Assembly (NCBI GenBank): GCA_002469765.1
Contig: DKNS01000039.1
Span: forward strand, 1-6,821
DNA from: Flavobacteriales bacterium UBA7382
GTDB lineage: Bacteria > Bacteroidota > Bacteroidia > Flavobacteriales_D > Sanyastnellaceae
DNA: 6,821 bases
Direction: 5' to 3'
Program-made: the position numbers and the translations under genes
Shown: positions 1 to 6,121 of the stretch, in pieces
Position numbering within the stretch: position 1 is the first letter of the stretch
How the letters are laid out: every line of letters begins with the position of its first letter
The notes under the pieces: model-generated
Databases searched by the model: none
What the model was told of the DNA's origin: nothing
The model's input: only the letters and a program-made list of their open reading frames with translations

Positions 1-185
1 GGTTTGAATTCGAATTTTTCGTCGGCCTCATGTTCTTCCTTCTCCCAAGCGTCTCGTTGGGTGCGGAAGTCATCTTGAATCAGACTGCGAAAGGAATCGA
101 TCTCGGCGCGCACATCCTTGCGGATGGCCTCCAAATCCTCGTTGGTCAAGAGGGTTTGGATACGTTGCAAAATTTCTGACCGCAT
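1..185 (-). CDS. DUF349-like protein, N-terminal part (runs off left edge)
   Basis: Reading leftward from the ATG at 185-183, 61 codons stay open and the frame continues past the window edge. An in-frame TAA at 221-219 with no other ATG between fixes the start. The visible peptide is charged and helical, without a signal peptide or membrane segment. It opens MRSEILQRIQTLL, then has acidic/basic heptad-like stretches (NEDLEAIRKDV, EIDSFRSLI) and ends EADEKFEFK before a proline codon. This pattern, with a phenylalanine pair just before a Pro, resembles the start of the long coiled DUF349 proteins of Bacteroidota as I remember them. The molecular role of that family is not established. The gene diverges from recX with 46 bases between start codons. 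I am fairly sure it is a real gene and less sure of the family, because only the first 61 residues are visible. Confidence 0.66.
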   Translation of the reverse strand, partial: MRSEILQRIQTLLTNEDLEAIRKDVRAEIDSFRSLIQDDFRTQRDAWEKEEHEADEKFEFK

Positions 186-231
186 GGCGGTAAAGTTGAG
201 GGTGTTGAGGACCGCAATTTACGGGGTTTTG

Positions 232-744
232 ATGCACCTTCCGTGTGTGGAAAGCGAATTGAAGGAGCCCAAACCCCCTGCAGCCGTGCTCGAGCGCATG
301 CGGGGGTGGTGCGGATTGAGGGACAGGTCGGAACGGGAAGCGCAGGAGAAATTGAATGGCTTGTTGGCCAAAATGGACCCCATTCCACCCGCCACGCTCC
401 GGGAGCAATGGGTGTGCGACTGGATGGACCTTCTCCTGGAGGAAGGCAGCTTGGACGACGCGCGCTGCGCAGAATCCTACGTGCGGGTGCATTTGGAACA
501 CAAGTCGTGGGGCCCTTTGAAGATCAAGGCGGGCCTGGCCGCCCGTGGGGTGGCCCGCATTCACGTGGACCGTGCCCTGGCCCAATTCGACGAGTCTCGC
601 TGGCAGCGCGAGGCCGATGCCTTGGCGGCGCGTCGCGTGGACGAGTTGGCGACACGCCGGCCGCGGGTGGTGCGGTGGTTGTTGGGTCGTGGATTCCCCC
701 AGCGCATGGTGCTGAACGCCCTCGACCGCGCGAGACAAGGCTGA
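232..744 (+). CDS. recX: RecX family regulatory protein
   Basis: A 170-residue cytoplasmic protein of the RecX family, which binds RecA filaments and usually damps recombinase activity. The sequence is all helical, fitting the three repeated three-helix modules of RecX. The best match is the middle module at about residues 66-120: LLLEEGSLDDAR, then the helix with KSWGPLKIKAGLAARGV, then HVDRALAQFDE. This follows the family pattern of EEG.L.DERFA, followed by WG..KI...L..RGI and then I..AL. The C-terminal module (about 125-168) ends LLGRGFPQRMVLNALD. The frame is open further upstream, but codons before 232 overlap the start of the divergent gene and show no RecX similarity, so I chose the ATG at 232. 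The length is slightly above the usual 150-160 residues. The conserved Phe of the DERFA motif is Cys here (DARCA). prfB follows closely, but a shared transcript is only inferred. Confidence 0.87.
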   Translation: MHLPCVESELKEPKPPAAVLERMRGWCGLRDRSEREAQEKLNGLLAKMDPIPPATLREQWVCDWMDLLLEEGSLDDARCAESYVRVHLEHKSWGPLKIKAGLAARGVARIHVDRALAQFDESRWQREADALAARRVDELATRRPRVVRWLLGRGFPQRMVLNALDRARQG

Positions 745-769
745 GCACATGGCCTTGGGCTCGGGCGCG

Positions 770-777
770 TACTTTTG
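770..777 (+). promoter_or_regulatory. Possible Bacteroidota -7 box ahead of prfB
   Basis: The octamer TACTTTTG matches the Bacteroidota -7 consensus TAnnTTTG at every defined position and ends 4 bases before the ATG at 782. No TTG lies at the expected -33 distance; the nearest, at 755-757, leaves only 12 bases. If the box is used, transcription would begin at or next to the ATG, giving a leaderless mRNA and arguing against the alternative start at 749. A short match like this can arise by chance. Confidence 0.3.
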
Positions 778-781
778 TCCC

Positions 782-1891
782 ATGTTGACGATGGACCAAA
801 TCGCAGCCTTGGGCAAGCGCGTTGATGAGTTGAAAGGCTACCTCGGCGTGGAGCAGAAGAGGATGGAAATCGCCGAGGACGAGAAGCTCACCCAAGACCC
901 CGAGTTTTGGAACGACCCCAAGGCGGCGGAAAAGGTCATGAAGCGCATGCGGAACAAAAAGGGTTGGGTCGGATCATACGACAGTTGCGCTTCCGCGGTG
1001 GAGGACATCCAGGTTCTTCATGAGTTCATGAAGGCGGGTGAAGCGGAGGAGTCGGAGGTCAATTCGGCCTTCGAGGCAGCTCAAACGGCCATCGAAGAGC
1101 TCGAATTCAAAAACATGTTGAGTGCCGAGGAAGACAGTTTGAATGCCGTGATGCAAATCACCTCGGGTGCTGGCGGCACAGAGAGTTGCGATTGGGCGTC
1201 CATGTTGATGCGCATGTATCGCATGTACGGCGACAAGAATGGCTTCAAGGTCAAAGAACTCGACCTCCAAGACGGGGACGTGGCTGGCATCAAGCAGGTG
1301 ACCATGGAGTTTTCGGGAGATTTTGCCTTTGGCATGCTGAAAGGGGAAAACGGGGTGCACCGTCTCGTGCGCATCAGCCCGTTCGACAGCAACGCCCGGC
1401 GCCACACCAGCTTTGTCTCTGTCTACGTGTATCCCTTGGTGGACGACACCATCGACATTCATGTCAACCCAGCTGACATCGCTTGGGAAACATTCCGCTC
1501 CGGCGGTGCAGGGGGGCAGAACGTGAACAAAGTCGAAACAGGCGTCCGCTTGCGTCACGCGCCGACGGGCATCATCATCGACAACACAGAAACGCGCTCC
1601 CAGCTCGGGAACAAGGAAAAGGCCATGCAGCTTCTGAAGTCGCAGTTGTACGAGATGGAGATTGCCAAGCGCAACGAGGCCCGCGCCGAGATTGAAGCTG
1701 GCAAAAAGAAAATCGAGTGGGGCTCGCAGATTCGGTCCTATGTGATGCAGCCCTACAAAATGGTCAAGGACGTCCGTACCGGACACGAGACTTCCAATGT
1801 CGACGCCGTAATGAACGGCGACATCGATGGATTCCTTCGGGCCTACCTCATGGGGGAAGGGGCCGGAGCCGACCACAGTGACGACGTGTGA
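782..1891 (+). CDS. prfB: Peptide chain release factor 2
   Basis: Class I release factor RF2, which reads UAA and UGA in the ribosomal A site and triggers hydrolysis of peptidyl-tRNA. With the start at 782 it is 369 residues, the usual length. The stop-codon recognition tripeptide is SPF (199-201, within RISPFDS), which identifies RF2; RF1 has PxT there. The catalytic loop is GGAGGQNVNK with GGQ at 244-246, and the domain 3 signature EWGSQIRSYV follows. The residue three before the loop Ala is Ser, so the Thr known from E. coli K-12 RF2 is absent. An in-frame ATG at 749 would add 11 residues (MALGSGAYFCP) that have no counterpart in homologues, whereas MLTMDQIAAL aligns with known N-termini. 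Notably the frame runs unbroken through residues 19-22 (GYLG), where most RF2 genes carry a UGA needing a +1 frameshift. The gene ends in TGA, a codon decoded by RF2 itself. Confidence 0.97.
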   Translation: MLTMDQIAALGKRVDELKGYLGVEQKRMEIAEDEKLTQDPEFWNDPKAAEKVMKRMRNKKGWVGSYDSCASAVEDIQVLHEFMKAGEAEESEVNSAFEAAQTAIEELEFKNMLSAEEDSLNAVMQITSGAGGTESCDWASMLMRMYRMYGDKNGFKVKELDLQDGDVAGIKQVTMEFSGDFAFGMLKGENGVHRLVRISPFDSNARRHTSFVSVYVYPLVDDTIDIHVNPADIAWETFRSGGAGGQNVNKVETGVRLRHAPTGIIIDNTETRSQLGNKEKAMQLLKSQLYEMEIAKRNEARAEIEAGKKKIEWGSQIRSYVMQPYKMVKDVRTGHETSNVDAVMNGDIDGFLRAYLMGEGAGADHSDDV

Positions 1892-1939
1892 TCGTCCCCA
1901 TTCAATTGACTTACCCGACCACATCCAAAACCAAAGACC

Positions 1940-3334
1940 ATGTCGACCCGCATCGAAAAAGACACCCTTGGTGAAGTTCATGTGCCCGCGGACAAATACT
2001 GGGGCGCCCAAACAGAACGCTCACGAAACAATTTCAAGATTGGCCCTGTGGGCTCGATGCCCATGGAGGTGGTTCGCGCCTTCGCTCATTTGAAGCGCGC
2101 CGCGGCCCTGACGAACGCAGAGCTTGGGGTGTTGGACGCCAGCAAGAAGGACTTGATTGTTGAGGCGTGCGAGGAGATCCTCGCGGGCAAGCTGGACGAC
2201 CAGTTTCCGTTGGTCGTGTGGCAAACCGGGTCAGGCACCCAGAGCAACATGAACGTCAACGAAGTCGTGGCCAACCGAGCCCATGTCTTGGCAGGGGGCG
2301 TCTTGGGCCAAGGGGAGCGCCCCGTCCACCCCAACGACGACGTGAACAAGAGCCAAAGCTCCAACGACACGTTCCCCACCGCCATGCACATTGCGGCCTA
2401 CAAGGCCGTGGTGGAAACCACCCTCCCAGGGGTGGAGCGATTGCGCGACGCGCTTCAGGCCAAGGCCGATTCGTTTCAAGACATTGTGAAGATTGGCCGC
2501 ACCCACTTGATGGACGCGACGCCCTTGACCTTAGGTCAGGAGTTCGGCGGTTACGTGGCGCAGCTGGAGTTTGGCATGAAGGCCCTGCGCAACACGTTGC
2601 CCCACCTGGAGCAGTTGGCCCTGGGGGGCACGGCGGTGGGCACCGGCATCAACACTCCTGACGGGTACGATGTCCTTGTGGCCGCGCACATCGCCAAATC
2701 CACCGGTCATTCATTTGTGACGGCCGAGAACAAATTTGAAGCGCTCGCGGCCCACGACGCCATCGTGGAAACGCACGGCGCATTGAAGCAGCTCGCCGTC
2801 TCGCTGAATAAAATCGCCAACGACATCCGCATGATGGGGTCTGGCCCGCGGTCGGGCATTGGCGAGTTGTTGTTGCCTGCCAACGAGCCAGGGTCAAGCA
2901 TCATGCCTGGCAAGGTCAACCCCACTCAATGTGAGGCCATGACCATGGTGTGTGCGCAAGTGATGGGCAACGACGTCGCGGTGACTGTGGGCGGGACCCA
3001 GGGCCACTACGAATTGAATGTGTTCAAACCGATGATGGCCCGGAACATGTTGGAGTCGGCGCGCTTGATTGGAGACGCTTGTGTGTCCTTCGCGGCACAT
3101 TGCGTGGACGGCATCCAAGCCAACGAATCCCGCATCGCCGAATTGGTAGGCAATAGCTTGATGTTGGTGACGGCACTCAACCCCAAAATTGGGTACTACA
3201 AGGCCGCTGAAATCGCGGGCAAGGCCCATGCCGAGGGCACCACATTGAAGACCGCGGCACTCTCCACAGGCTACCTCACCGAGGAGGAGTACGACGCATG
3301 GGTGGTTCCAGGAAACATGGTGGGACGACGCTGA
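1940..3334 (+). CDS. fumC: Class II fumarate hydratase (fumarase C)
   Basis: Cytosolic homotetrameric fumarase that interconverts fumarate and L-malate in the TCA cycle without an iron-sulfur cluster. The 464-residue length is typical. The conserved regions of the fumarase/aspartase superfamily appear in order: TGSGTQSNMN (96-105) and HPNDDVNKSQSSND for substrate binding; GRTHLMDATP with His189, equivalent to the catalytic-site His188 of E. coli FumC; and the flexible signature loop GSSIMPGKVNP (318-328), whose Ser319 corresponds to the proposed catalytic base Ser318. The KYWGAQTERS start and GTTLK near the C-terminus favour fumarase over aspartase. The ATG at 1940 matches the family N-terminus (MSTRIEKDTLGEV). 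It has no Shine-Dalgarno sequence but an A at -3 in an A-rich leader. It lies 48 bases after prfB and ends 3 bases from the converging manC stop. Confidence 0.97.
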   Translation: MSTRIEKDTLGEVHVPADKYWGAQTERSRNNFKIGPVGSMPMEVVRAFAHLKRAAALTNAELGVLDASKKDLIVEACEEILAGKLDDQFPLVVWQTGSGTQSNMNVNEVVANRAHVLAGGVLGQGERPVHPNDDVNKSQSSNDTFPTAMHIAAYKAVVETTLPGVERLRDALQAKADSFQDIVKIGRTHLMDATPLTLGQEFGGYVAQLEFGMKALRNTLPHLEQLALGGTAVGTGINTPDGYDVLVAAHIAKSTGHSFVTAENKFEALAAHDAIVETHGALKQLAVSLNKIANDIRMMGSGPRSGIGELLLPANEPGSSIMPGKVNPTQCEAMTMVCAQVMGNDVAVTVGGTQGHYELNVFKPMMARNMLESARLIGDACVSFAAHCVDGIQANESRIAELVGNSLMLVTALNPKIGYYKAAEIAGKAHAEGTTLKTAALSTGYLTEEEYDAWVVPGNMVGRR

Positions 3335-3337
3335 GGC

Positions 3338-4429
3338 TCACACCAACGGCTCTCCTTTTTCGCGCTTCAATTCTCCCACCAGAGTCTTGACCCATTGCTC
3401 GTCCGAAGCTGGGCACACCAAGAGGGCGTGCGGGGTGTCGACCACGATGAAGTTTTGGAGGCCTTTCAGCGCCACGAATTTGGTTCCCGCCTCGGATGAA
3501 TTTCCGACCACCAAATTGTGGGAGGCGTCCACGGCGCGCAACTCAACGTTGGCCGCAGCATTGCCCTGCTCATCCTTCTTCAACTTTTCCTTGAGGCTGC
3601 CCCAAGTTCCCAAATCAGACCACCCGATGTCGCACAACACGACTTGCACGTTGGCCGCCTTTTCCATGATGCCATAGTCGATGCTGATGTTCTCACAGTT
3701 CCCGTAGACCGCCGCAAGGGCTTGGGTGTCGTCGAGATCGAGTTCGGCAAAGTCGTGAAGCATGTCAGGCAGGTGGTCTGCAAAGGCGCGCTGGATGTTG
3801 CGCAAGGACCACACGAAAATTCCGCTGTTCCAGCAGAAGTCACCCGACGCCAAAAACGCCTGCGCGGTCTCTAAATCTGGTTTTTCCGTGAACGTCTTGA
3901 CCGGTCGCACCTCGGCGCGGTTGGCGTCGAGTGGCTCTTCGTGTTGGATGTAGCCGTAGCCTGTGTCGGGGCGTGTGGGTTGGATGCCCAAGGTGACCAG
4001 GCTGTCGCTGTTTCGTGTGGTCTGCAAGGCCTTGGAGCACACGTCAAGGAATCCCGACTCGTCCAAGATTAAATGGTCGGAAGGGGCCACGACCATGGCC
4101 GCTTCGGGATCGCGAGACGCGACCACGGCATTGGCATAGGCAATGCAAGGGGCTGTGTTGCGCATGAAGGGTTCACAGAGGATGTTTTCCTCAGGCAACC
4201 CAGGCAAGTGTTGAGCCACCTGATCCTTGTAGCGCGCGTTGGTCACCACCAAAATGTGGTCGGCCGGCACGAGCTTTTCCAAGCGGTCGAACGTCATGCG
4301 GATGAGTGAGCGCCCCGTGCCCAAAATGTCCAAGAATTGTTTGGGTTCTTCCGAGCGGGACATTGGCCAAAAACGGGAGCCGATGCCTCCGGCCATGATG
4401 ACGGCGAAGGTGTTGGGAATGTGAGCCAT
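3338..4429 (-). CDS. manC: Mannose-1-phosphate guanylyltransferase (GDP-mannose pyrophosphorylase)
   Basis: Makes GDP-mannose from mannose 1-phosphate and GTP, feeding surface polysaccharide and glycan synthesis (also GDP-fucose where that branch exists). The 363 residues form a nucleotidyltransferase domain. Visible motifs are the nucleotide-binding loop IMAGGIGSRFWPMSRSEEPK (11-30, with the invariant Arg and PKQ), EPFMRNTAPCIAYA (86-99), VVAPSDHLI with the metal-site Asp (113-121), FTEKPD (180-185), WNSGIFVWS (200-208), the SIDYGIMEKA stretch (249-258) and DIGWSDLGTWGSL (267-279). The protein ends about 80 residues after that last motif, leaving no room for the phosphomannose isomerase cupin domain of bifunctional ManC/AlgA enzymes, so it is the single-function type. 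The open frame extends to 4531, but those codons overlap the upstream small gene; MAHIPNTFAVIMAGG at 4429 is the natural N-terminus. It lies 5 bases after the small lipoprotein gene and is probably cotranscribed with it. Confidence 0.95.
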   Translation of the reverse strand: MAHIPNTFAVIMAGGIGSRFWPMSRSEEPKQFLDILGTGRSLIRMTFDRLEKLVPADHILVVTNARYKDQVAQHLPGLPEENILCEPFMRNTAPCIAYANAVVASRDPEAAMVVAPSDHLILDESGFLDVCSKALQTTRNSDSLVTLGIQPTRPDTGYGYIQHEEPLDANRAEVRPVKTFTEKPDLETAQAFLASGDFCWNSGIFVWSLRNIQRAFADHLPDMLHDFAELDLDDTQALAAVYGNCENISIDYGIMEKAANVQVVLCDIGWSDLGTWGSLKEKLKKDEQGNAAANVELRAVDASHNLVVGNSSEAGTKFVALKGLQNFIVVDTPHALLVCPASDEQWVKTLVGELKREKGEPLV

Positions 4430-4434
4430 GGTTG

Positions 4435-4578
4435 TCAATGAGGGGGTTGGACAGGCACAACCCACTCCGGACAGGTGGGGCACTTGCCGTTCGTCGACTT
4501 GGTTGTGGTGCATCCCAGACAAGTCAAACACACCAGAATCAAAGCGGCCGCGAGAACTCGAAAGAGGTTCAGGTTCAT
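4435..4578 (-). CDS. Small cysteine-rich lipoprotein candidate (47 aa), unknown function
   Basis: A short gene that is easily missed. It starts at the ATG at 4578-4576 and stops with TGA at 4437-4435, encoding 47 residues. The N-terminus MNLNLFR is followed by a hydrophobic stretch (VLAAALILVCLTCLG, 8-22) and Cys23, the shape of a lipoprotein signal peptide. Cys23 has Gly at -1 but Cys rather than Leu at -3, so the lipobox is not canonical; Cys17 and Cys20 are poorer alternatives. The mature part, about 25 residues, is polar (TTTKSTNGK), then has CPTCP with a CxxC pair (Cys33, Cys36), and ends in a Pro-rich tail. Residues after Cys23 are not acidic, so the known Bacteroidota surface-export signal is absent and a periplasm-facing lipoprotein is the better guess. 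The gene lies 5 bases upstream of manC and 30 bases from the divergent mlaE start. I do not recognise a family. Confidence 0.62.
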   Translation of the reverse strand: MNLNLFRVLAAALILVCLTCLGCTTTKSTNGKCPTCPEWVVPVQPPH

Positions 4579-4596
4579 GACCGTGAAGTTAACTCT

Positions 4597-4604
4597 TACC
4601 TTCG
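4597..4604 (+). promoter_or_regulatory. Possible -7 box ahead of mlaE
   Basis: TACCTTCG differs from TAnnTTTG at one defined position and ends 4 bases before the mlaE ATG, the same spacing as the box ahead of prfB. Twenty bases upstream lies TTC (4574-4576), one base off the -33 TTG. The arrangement would give a leaderless mlaE transcript. Support is weak because the motif is short and imperfect. Confidence 0.22.
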
Positions 4605-4608
4605 GGGC

Positions 4609-5346
4609 ATGGGTCTCTTTTTCCACATTGGGCGTTACGTGTCGTTCCTGCGAAGCGTGCTGAGGCGTCCTGAAAAGGCGTCTGTGTTTCGGCGCCTGCT
4701 TGCGGAAGAAATGGCGGCCATTGGCCTCCAGAGTTTGGGGATTGTGGCTTTGCTTAGCGTGTTCATGGGGGCCGTGATTTGCATCCAAACGGCCCACCAA
4801 ATCGGAGGCTGGATTCCGGTTTACACCATCGGTTTTACGGTGCGACAGACCATGATCTTGGAGTTCAGCCCCACCTTGATTCCCGTGATCCTGGCAGGCA
4901 AGGTGGGCTCCAACATTGCGTCTCAATTGGGCACGATGCGCGTGACCGAGCAAATCGACGCACTGGAAATCATGGGGGTCAACAGCGCAGGGCACCTCGT
5001 GTTGCCCAAAATGTTGGCTGCGCTCCTTTGCATTCCCTTCTTGGTCATTCTAAGCATGGGCTTGGGCATTGGAGCCGGAGCCTGGGTGGCGGTGTCGGCA
5101 GGGTTGAGCTCCATGGCCGACTTCGAATACGGCATGCGCATCGATTTCAACGCATTCGACGTCACGTACGCGCTGCTCAAGACATGCGTCTTCGCCTTAA
5201 TCATCAGTTCAGTCAGTGCCTACCACGGTTACCACACCTCAGGCGGCGCCCTCGAGGTGGGCCGGAGCAGCACCAAGGCGGTGGTGTACGCAGTGGTGAT
5301 TGTGATGATTGCCAATTTGTTGTTGACCCAAATGTTGTTGGGCTGA
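4609..5346 (+). CDS. mlaE: MlaE-family ABC transporter permease (phospholipid/MCE transport)
   Basis: Inner-membrane permease of an MCE-type ABC transporter, which with MlaF moves phospholipids between inner and outer membrane to maintain outer-membrane asymmetry. The protein is 245 residues, typical for the Bacteroidota form. It has an amphipathic N-terminal helix (FFHIGRYVSFLRSVL), a first hydrophobic span at about 41-62, further spans at about 84-98, 137-165, 190-205 and 224-244, and the MlaE signature region at 96-125 (AGKVGSNIASQLGTMRVTEQ, then IDALEIMGVN), which holds the coupling helix contacting the ATPase. The conserved end GGALEVGRSSTKAVV (212-226) is present. The frame stays open back to 4432, but that extension is hydrophilic, lies opposite the small lipoprotein gene and has no counterpart in homologues; MGLFFHIGRY at 4609 is the expected start. 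mlaF follows after 10 bases. No mlaD lies within the window. Confidence 0.95.
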   Translation: MGLFFHIGRYVSFLRSVLRRPEKASVFRRLLAEEMAAIGLQSLGIVALLSVFMGAVICIQTAHQIGGWIPVYTIGFTVRQTMILEFSPTLIPVILAGKVGSNIASQLGTMRVTEQIDALEIMGVNSAGHLVLPKMLAALLCIPFLVILSMGLGIGAGAWVAVSAGLSSMADFEYGMRIDFNAFDVTYALLKTCVFALIISSVSAYHGYHTSGGALEVGRSSTKAVVYAVVIVMIANLLLTQMLLG

Positions 5347-5356
5347 TTCTTGGGCC

Positions 5357-6121
5357 ATGATTGAAATCCACCGCTTGTCCAAATCCTTCGGAGACCAACA
5401 AGTCCTCCACGACATCTCTGCCACATTCCATCCCGGCAAAGTCAACTTCATCATTGGCCGAAGCGGTTCTGGGAAGAGCGTGATGACGAAGTGCACCGTG
5501 GGGTTGCTCGAGCCGGACCAAGGGCACGTGTCCTACAATGGGCGTGACTTCACCGCCATGGACCGCTCCGGCCGCAAGTCCGTCCGCCAGGAAATCGGCA
5601 TGCTCTTCCAAGGCAGCGCCCTTTTCGACAGCATGACCGTGGAAGAGAATGTGGTGTTCCCATTGCGCATGTTCACGGACCACAGCGAGGCGGAGATGCG
5701 CGACCGGGCGGCGTTTTGTCTCGAGCGCGTCGAGCTTCCAAAGGCGGCAGCCAAATACCCCTCCGAACTAAGTGGGGGCATGCAGAAGCGCGTGGGCATC
5801 GCCCGGGCCATTGCCATGAATCCGAAGTACTTGTTTTGCGACGAACCCAACTCCGGGTTGGACCCACAAACGTCCATTGTTATTGACAACCTCATTGGGG
5901 ACTTGACTGCGGAATTCAACATGACCACCGTGGTGGTGTCCCACGACATGAACAGCGTCATGGAAGCGTCGGATTTCATCCATTTCGTGCACCAAGGTCA
6001 AATCGCATGGCACGGGCCCTCGGACGATCTGCTTCATGCGGAACATCCCGAACTTGAGGCCTTCATCTTCGCCTCCAAACTCATGAAGAAGGTTCGGTCC
6101 ACCCCCCCGTCCAAGCCATGA
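5357..6121 (+). CDS. mlaF: MlaF-family ABC transporter ATP-binding protein
   Basis: Cytoplasmic ATPase subunit that drives the MlaE permease. All nucleotide-binding motifs are intact in the 254 residues: Walker A GRSGSGKS (34-41), Q-loop Gln85 in MLFQGSALFDSMTV, ABC signature LSGGMQKR (138-145), Walker B YLFCDEP with catalytic Glu163, D-loop SGLDP (166-170) and switch His196 in VVVSHDM. The sequence FQGSALFDSMTV after the Q-loop is characteristic of the MlaF/Ttg2A branch, and MlaE directly upstream confirms the assignment. The C-terminal 30 residues (LEAFIFASKLMKKV and a Pro-rich tail) extend past the ABC core; in MlaF a C-terminal extension helps dimer contacts, but I cannot show that here. 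The ATG at 5357 sits 10 bases after the mlaE stop. The stop TGA shares ATGA with the start of the next gene, which suggests translational coupling. Confidence 0.96.
   Translation: MIEIHRLSKSFGDQQVLHDISATFHPGKVNFIIGRSGSGKSVMTKCTVGLLEPDQGHVSYNGRDFTAMDRSGRKSVRQEIGMLFQGSALFDSMTVEENVVFPLRMFTDHSEAEMRDRAAFCLERVELPKAAAKYPSELSGGMQKRVGIARAIAMNPKYLFCDEPNSGLDPQTSIVIDNLIGDLTAEFNMTTVVVSHDMNSVMEASDFIHFVHQGQIAWHGPSDDLLHAEHPELEAFIFASKLMKKVRSTPPSKP

Noticed and set aside
7..16. Ten-base palindrome AATTCGAATT, with a CGAATTCG palindrome near the right end (6799-6806)
   Set aside because: The first lies inside coding sequence. Both are short and unrelated to each other, with no repeat or element boundary around them.
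118..231. Upstream extension of the recX frame from a TTG at 118 or ATG at 184
   Set aside because: It overlaps the divergent coding sequence starting at 185 and lacks RecX similarity.
749..781. Upstream ATG of prfB adding MALGSGAYFCP
   Set aside because: The extra 11 residues have no counterpart in RF2 homologues and overlap the candidate -7 box; 782 gives the normal N-terminus. It cannot be fully excluded.
70..816. 248-codon minus-strand frame opposite recX
   Set aside because: It has Pro/His/Gln/Arg-rich composition, no domain, and overlaps both recX and the better supported leftward gene starting at 185 in another frame.
1881..1897. Small inverted repeat GACGA...TCGTC at the prfB stop, considered as a terminator
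   Set aside because: It has only a 5-base stem and no following T-run, so it is not distinguishable from chance.
974..2011. 345-codon open frame on the minus strand opposite prfB and the start of fumC
   Set aside because: It is antisense to two clear genes and spans their junction. It is rich in His, Val and Gly with no recognisable domain, the pattern expected from high-GC codon bias on the opposite strand.
3338..4429. Possible bifunctional guanylyltransferase/phosphomannose isomerase
   Set aside because: The frame ends before any cupin-type isomerase domain could fit, and no isomerase motif is visible.
4432..4608. 59-codon upstream extension of the mlaE frame
   Set aside because: The extension is hydrophilic and unlike MlaE N-termini. 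It is the antisense shadow of the small lipoprotein gene.
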